Positions 6,700 through 7,143 of a stretch of 7,143 nt of DNA are shown here, piece by piece. The position numbers were made by a program, and so were the translations under genes. Location: the NCBI GenBank assembly GCA_949547975.1, contig CATITW010000300.1, positions 1-7,143 of the forward strand, given 5' to 3'. The DNA is from Cryomorphaceae bacterium (GTDB taxonomy: Bacteria; Bacteroidota; Bacteroidia; Flavobacteriales; Schleiferiaceae). The notes beneath the pieces are model-generated. The model was not told the origin of the DNA and made no database searches. It worked only from the letters and a program-made list of their open reading frames with translations. How positions within the stretch are numbered: position 1 is the first letter of the stretch; each line of letters starts with the position of its first letter.

Positions 6700-7143
6700 T
6701 TAGAGTTCTTTGCGCATTCGAGCCACGGGGATGTCGAGCTGCTCACGGTATTTTGCGACGGTGCGACGTGCGATAGGGTAGCCCTTTTCTTTGAGCATCT
6801 TGGCGAGTGCTTCATCGGTGAGGGGCTTGCGCTTGTTCTCCTCGGAAATCACATCTTCAAGGATTTTTTTAATCTCACGCGTACTGACTTCTTCCCCGTC
6901 TGCATTCGTCATCGATTCAGAAAAGAACCGTTTGATCAAAAAGGTGCCGTACGGCGTTTGGATGTATTTGTTCGAAGCCACCCTGGAAACGGTACTGATG
7001 TCCATGCCGATTTCTTCCGCGATGTCCTTGAGAATCATGGGTTTGAGCTTTCGGTCGTCCCCGGTGAGGAAGTATTCTTCTTGGTAGTTCAGGATGGCCT
7101 GCATGGTCAGCATAAGGGTCTGCTGGCGTTGTACGATGGCATC
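6700..7143 (-). CDS. rpoN: RNA polymerase sigma-54 factor RpoN, C-terminal part, 5' end outside window
   Basis: The frame is open to the right edge, giving 147 visible codons; the first ten (DAIVQRQQTL) precede the first Met, so that Met is not the start. Sigma-54 directs RNA polymerase to -24/-12 promoters and needs an AAA+ activator to open DNA. The visible part covers the end of the core-binding domain and the DNA-binding domain. DISTVSRVASNKY is the helix-turn-helix that reads the -12 region, followed by the family-typical TPYGTFLIKRFF. The RpoN box ARRTVAKYRE lies at 6771-6742 and is a perfect match to the signature that recognises the -24 element. The protein ends MRKEL a short distance after the box, as expected. 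The downstream PAP2-like gene starts directly at the base after the stop. The N-terminal activator-interaction region cannot be judged here. Confidence 0.98.
   Translation of the reverse strand, partial: DAIVQRQQTLMLTMQAILNYQEEYFLTGDDRKLKPMILKDIAEEIGMDISTVSRVASNKYIQTPYGTFLIKRFFSESMTNADGEEVSTREIKKILEDVISEENKRKPLTDEALAKMLKEKGYPIARRTVAKYREQLDIPVARMRKEL

Noticed and set aside
1..7143. Mobile element, CRISPR array, defence island or tRNA
   Set aside because: No transposase, integrase, terminal repeats, direct-repeat array, nuclease/helicase defence genes or tRNA-like cloverleaf was seen; the recognisable genes are housekeeping or surface functions.

Overview
The window looks like chromosomal DNA from a Bacteroidota member, most likely a flavobacterial lineage. 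The evidence is a surface protein with a type IX secretion (T9SS) type B sorting domain, a promoter element of the Bacteroidota form TAnnTTTG, no clear Shine-Dalgarno sites, and family-typical RpoN and UvrC proteins. By eye the base composition is fairly balanced, so this would be one of the less AT-rich flavobacterial groups; that placement is inference.

Layout. Left part, plus strand: the 3' end of an outer-membrane beta-barrel gene (1-786), a flavin nitroreductase-fold gene that closely resembles iodotyrosine deiodinase (820-1494), and a small acidic protein of unknown function (1576-1902). Right part, minus strand, listed in transcription order from the right edge: the C-terminal part of sigma-54 RpoN (7143-6700, cut by the window), a PAP2-like membrane protein that starts at the base after the rpoN stop codon (6699-6088), a large T9SS-exported surface protein (6006-3808), a strong intrinsic terminator (3768-3735), and uvrC (3720-1921). 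The two halves converge, with 18 bases between the stop codons of the small acidic gene and uvrC.

The genes do not form one pathway. The only tightly coupled pair is rpoN and the PAP2-like gene. The surface protein appears to be its own unit, closed by a terminator. uvrC seems to start from a promoter that abuts and partly uses the terminator's T-tract, which would give it almost no 5' leader. No tRNA, rRNA, CRISPR array, insertion sequence or prophage was seen, and no gene-free stretch exceeds about 90 bases. The most notable item is the deiodinase-like enzyme, which keeps all three residues that bind the halotyrosine zwitterion in the characterised family. I did not find a convincing novel multi-gene system.
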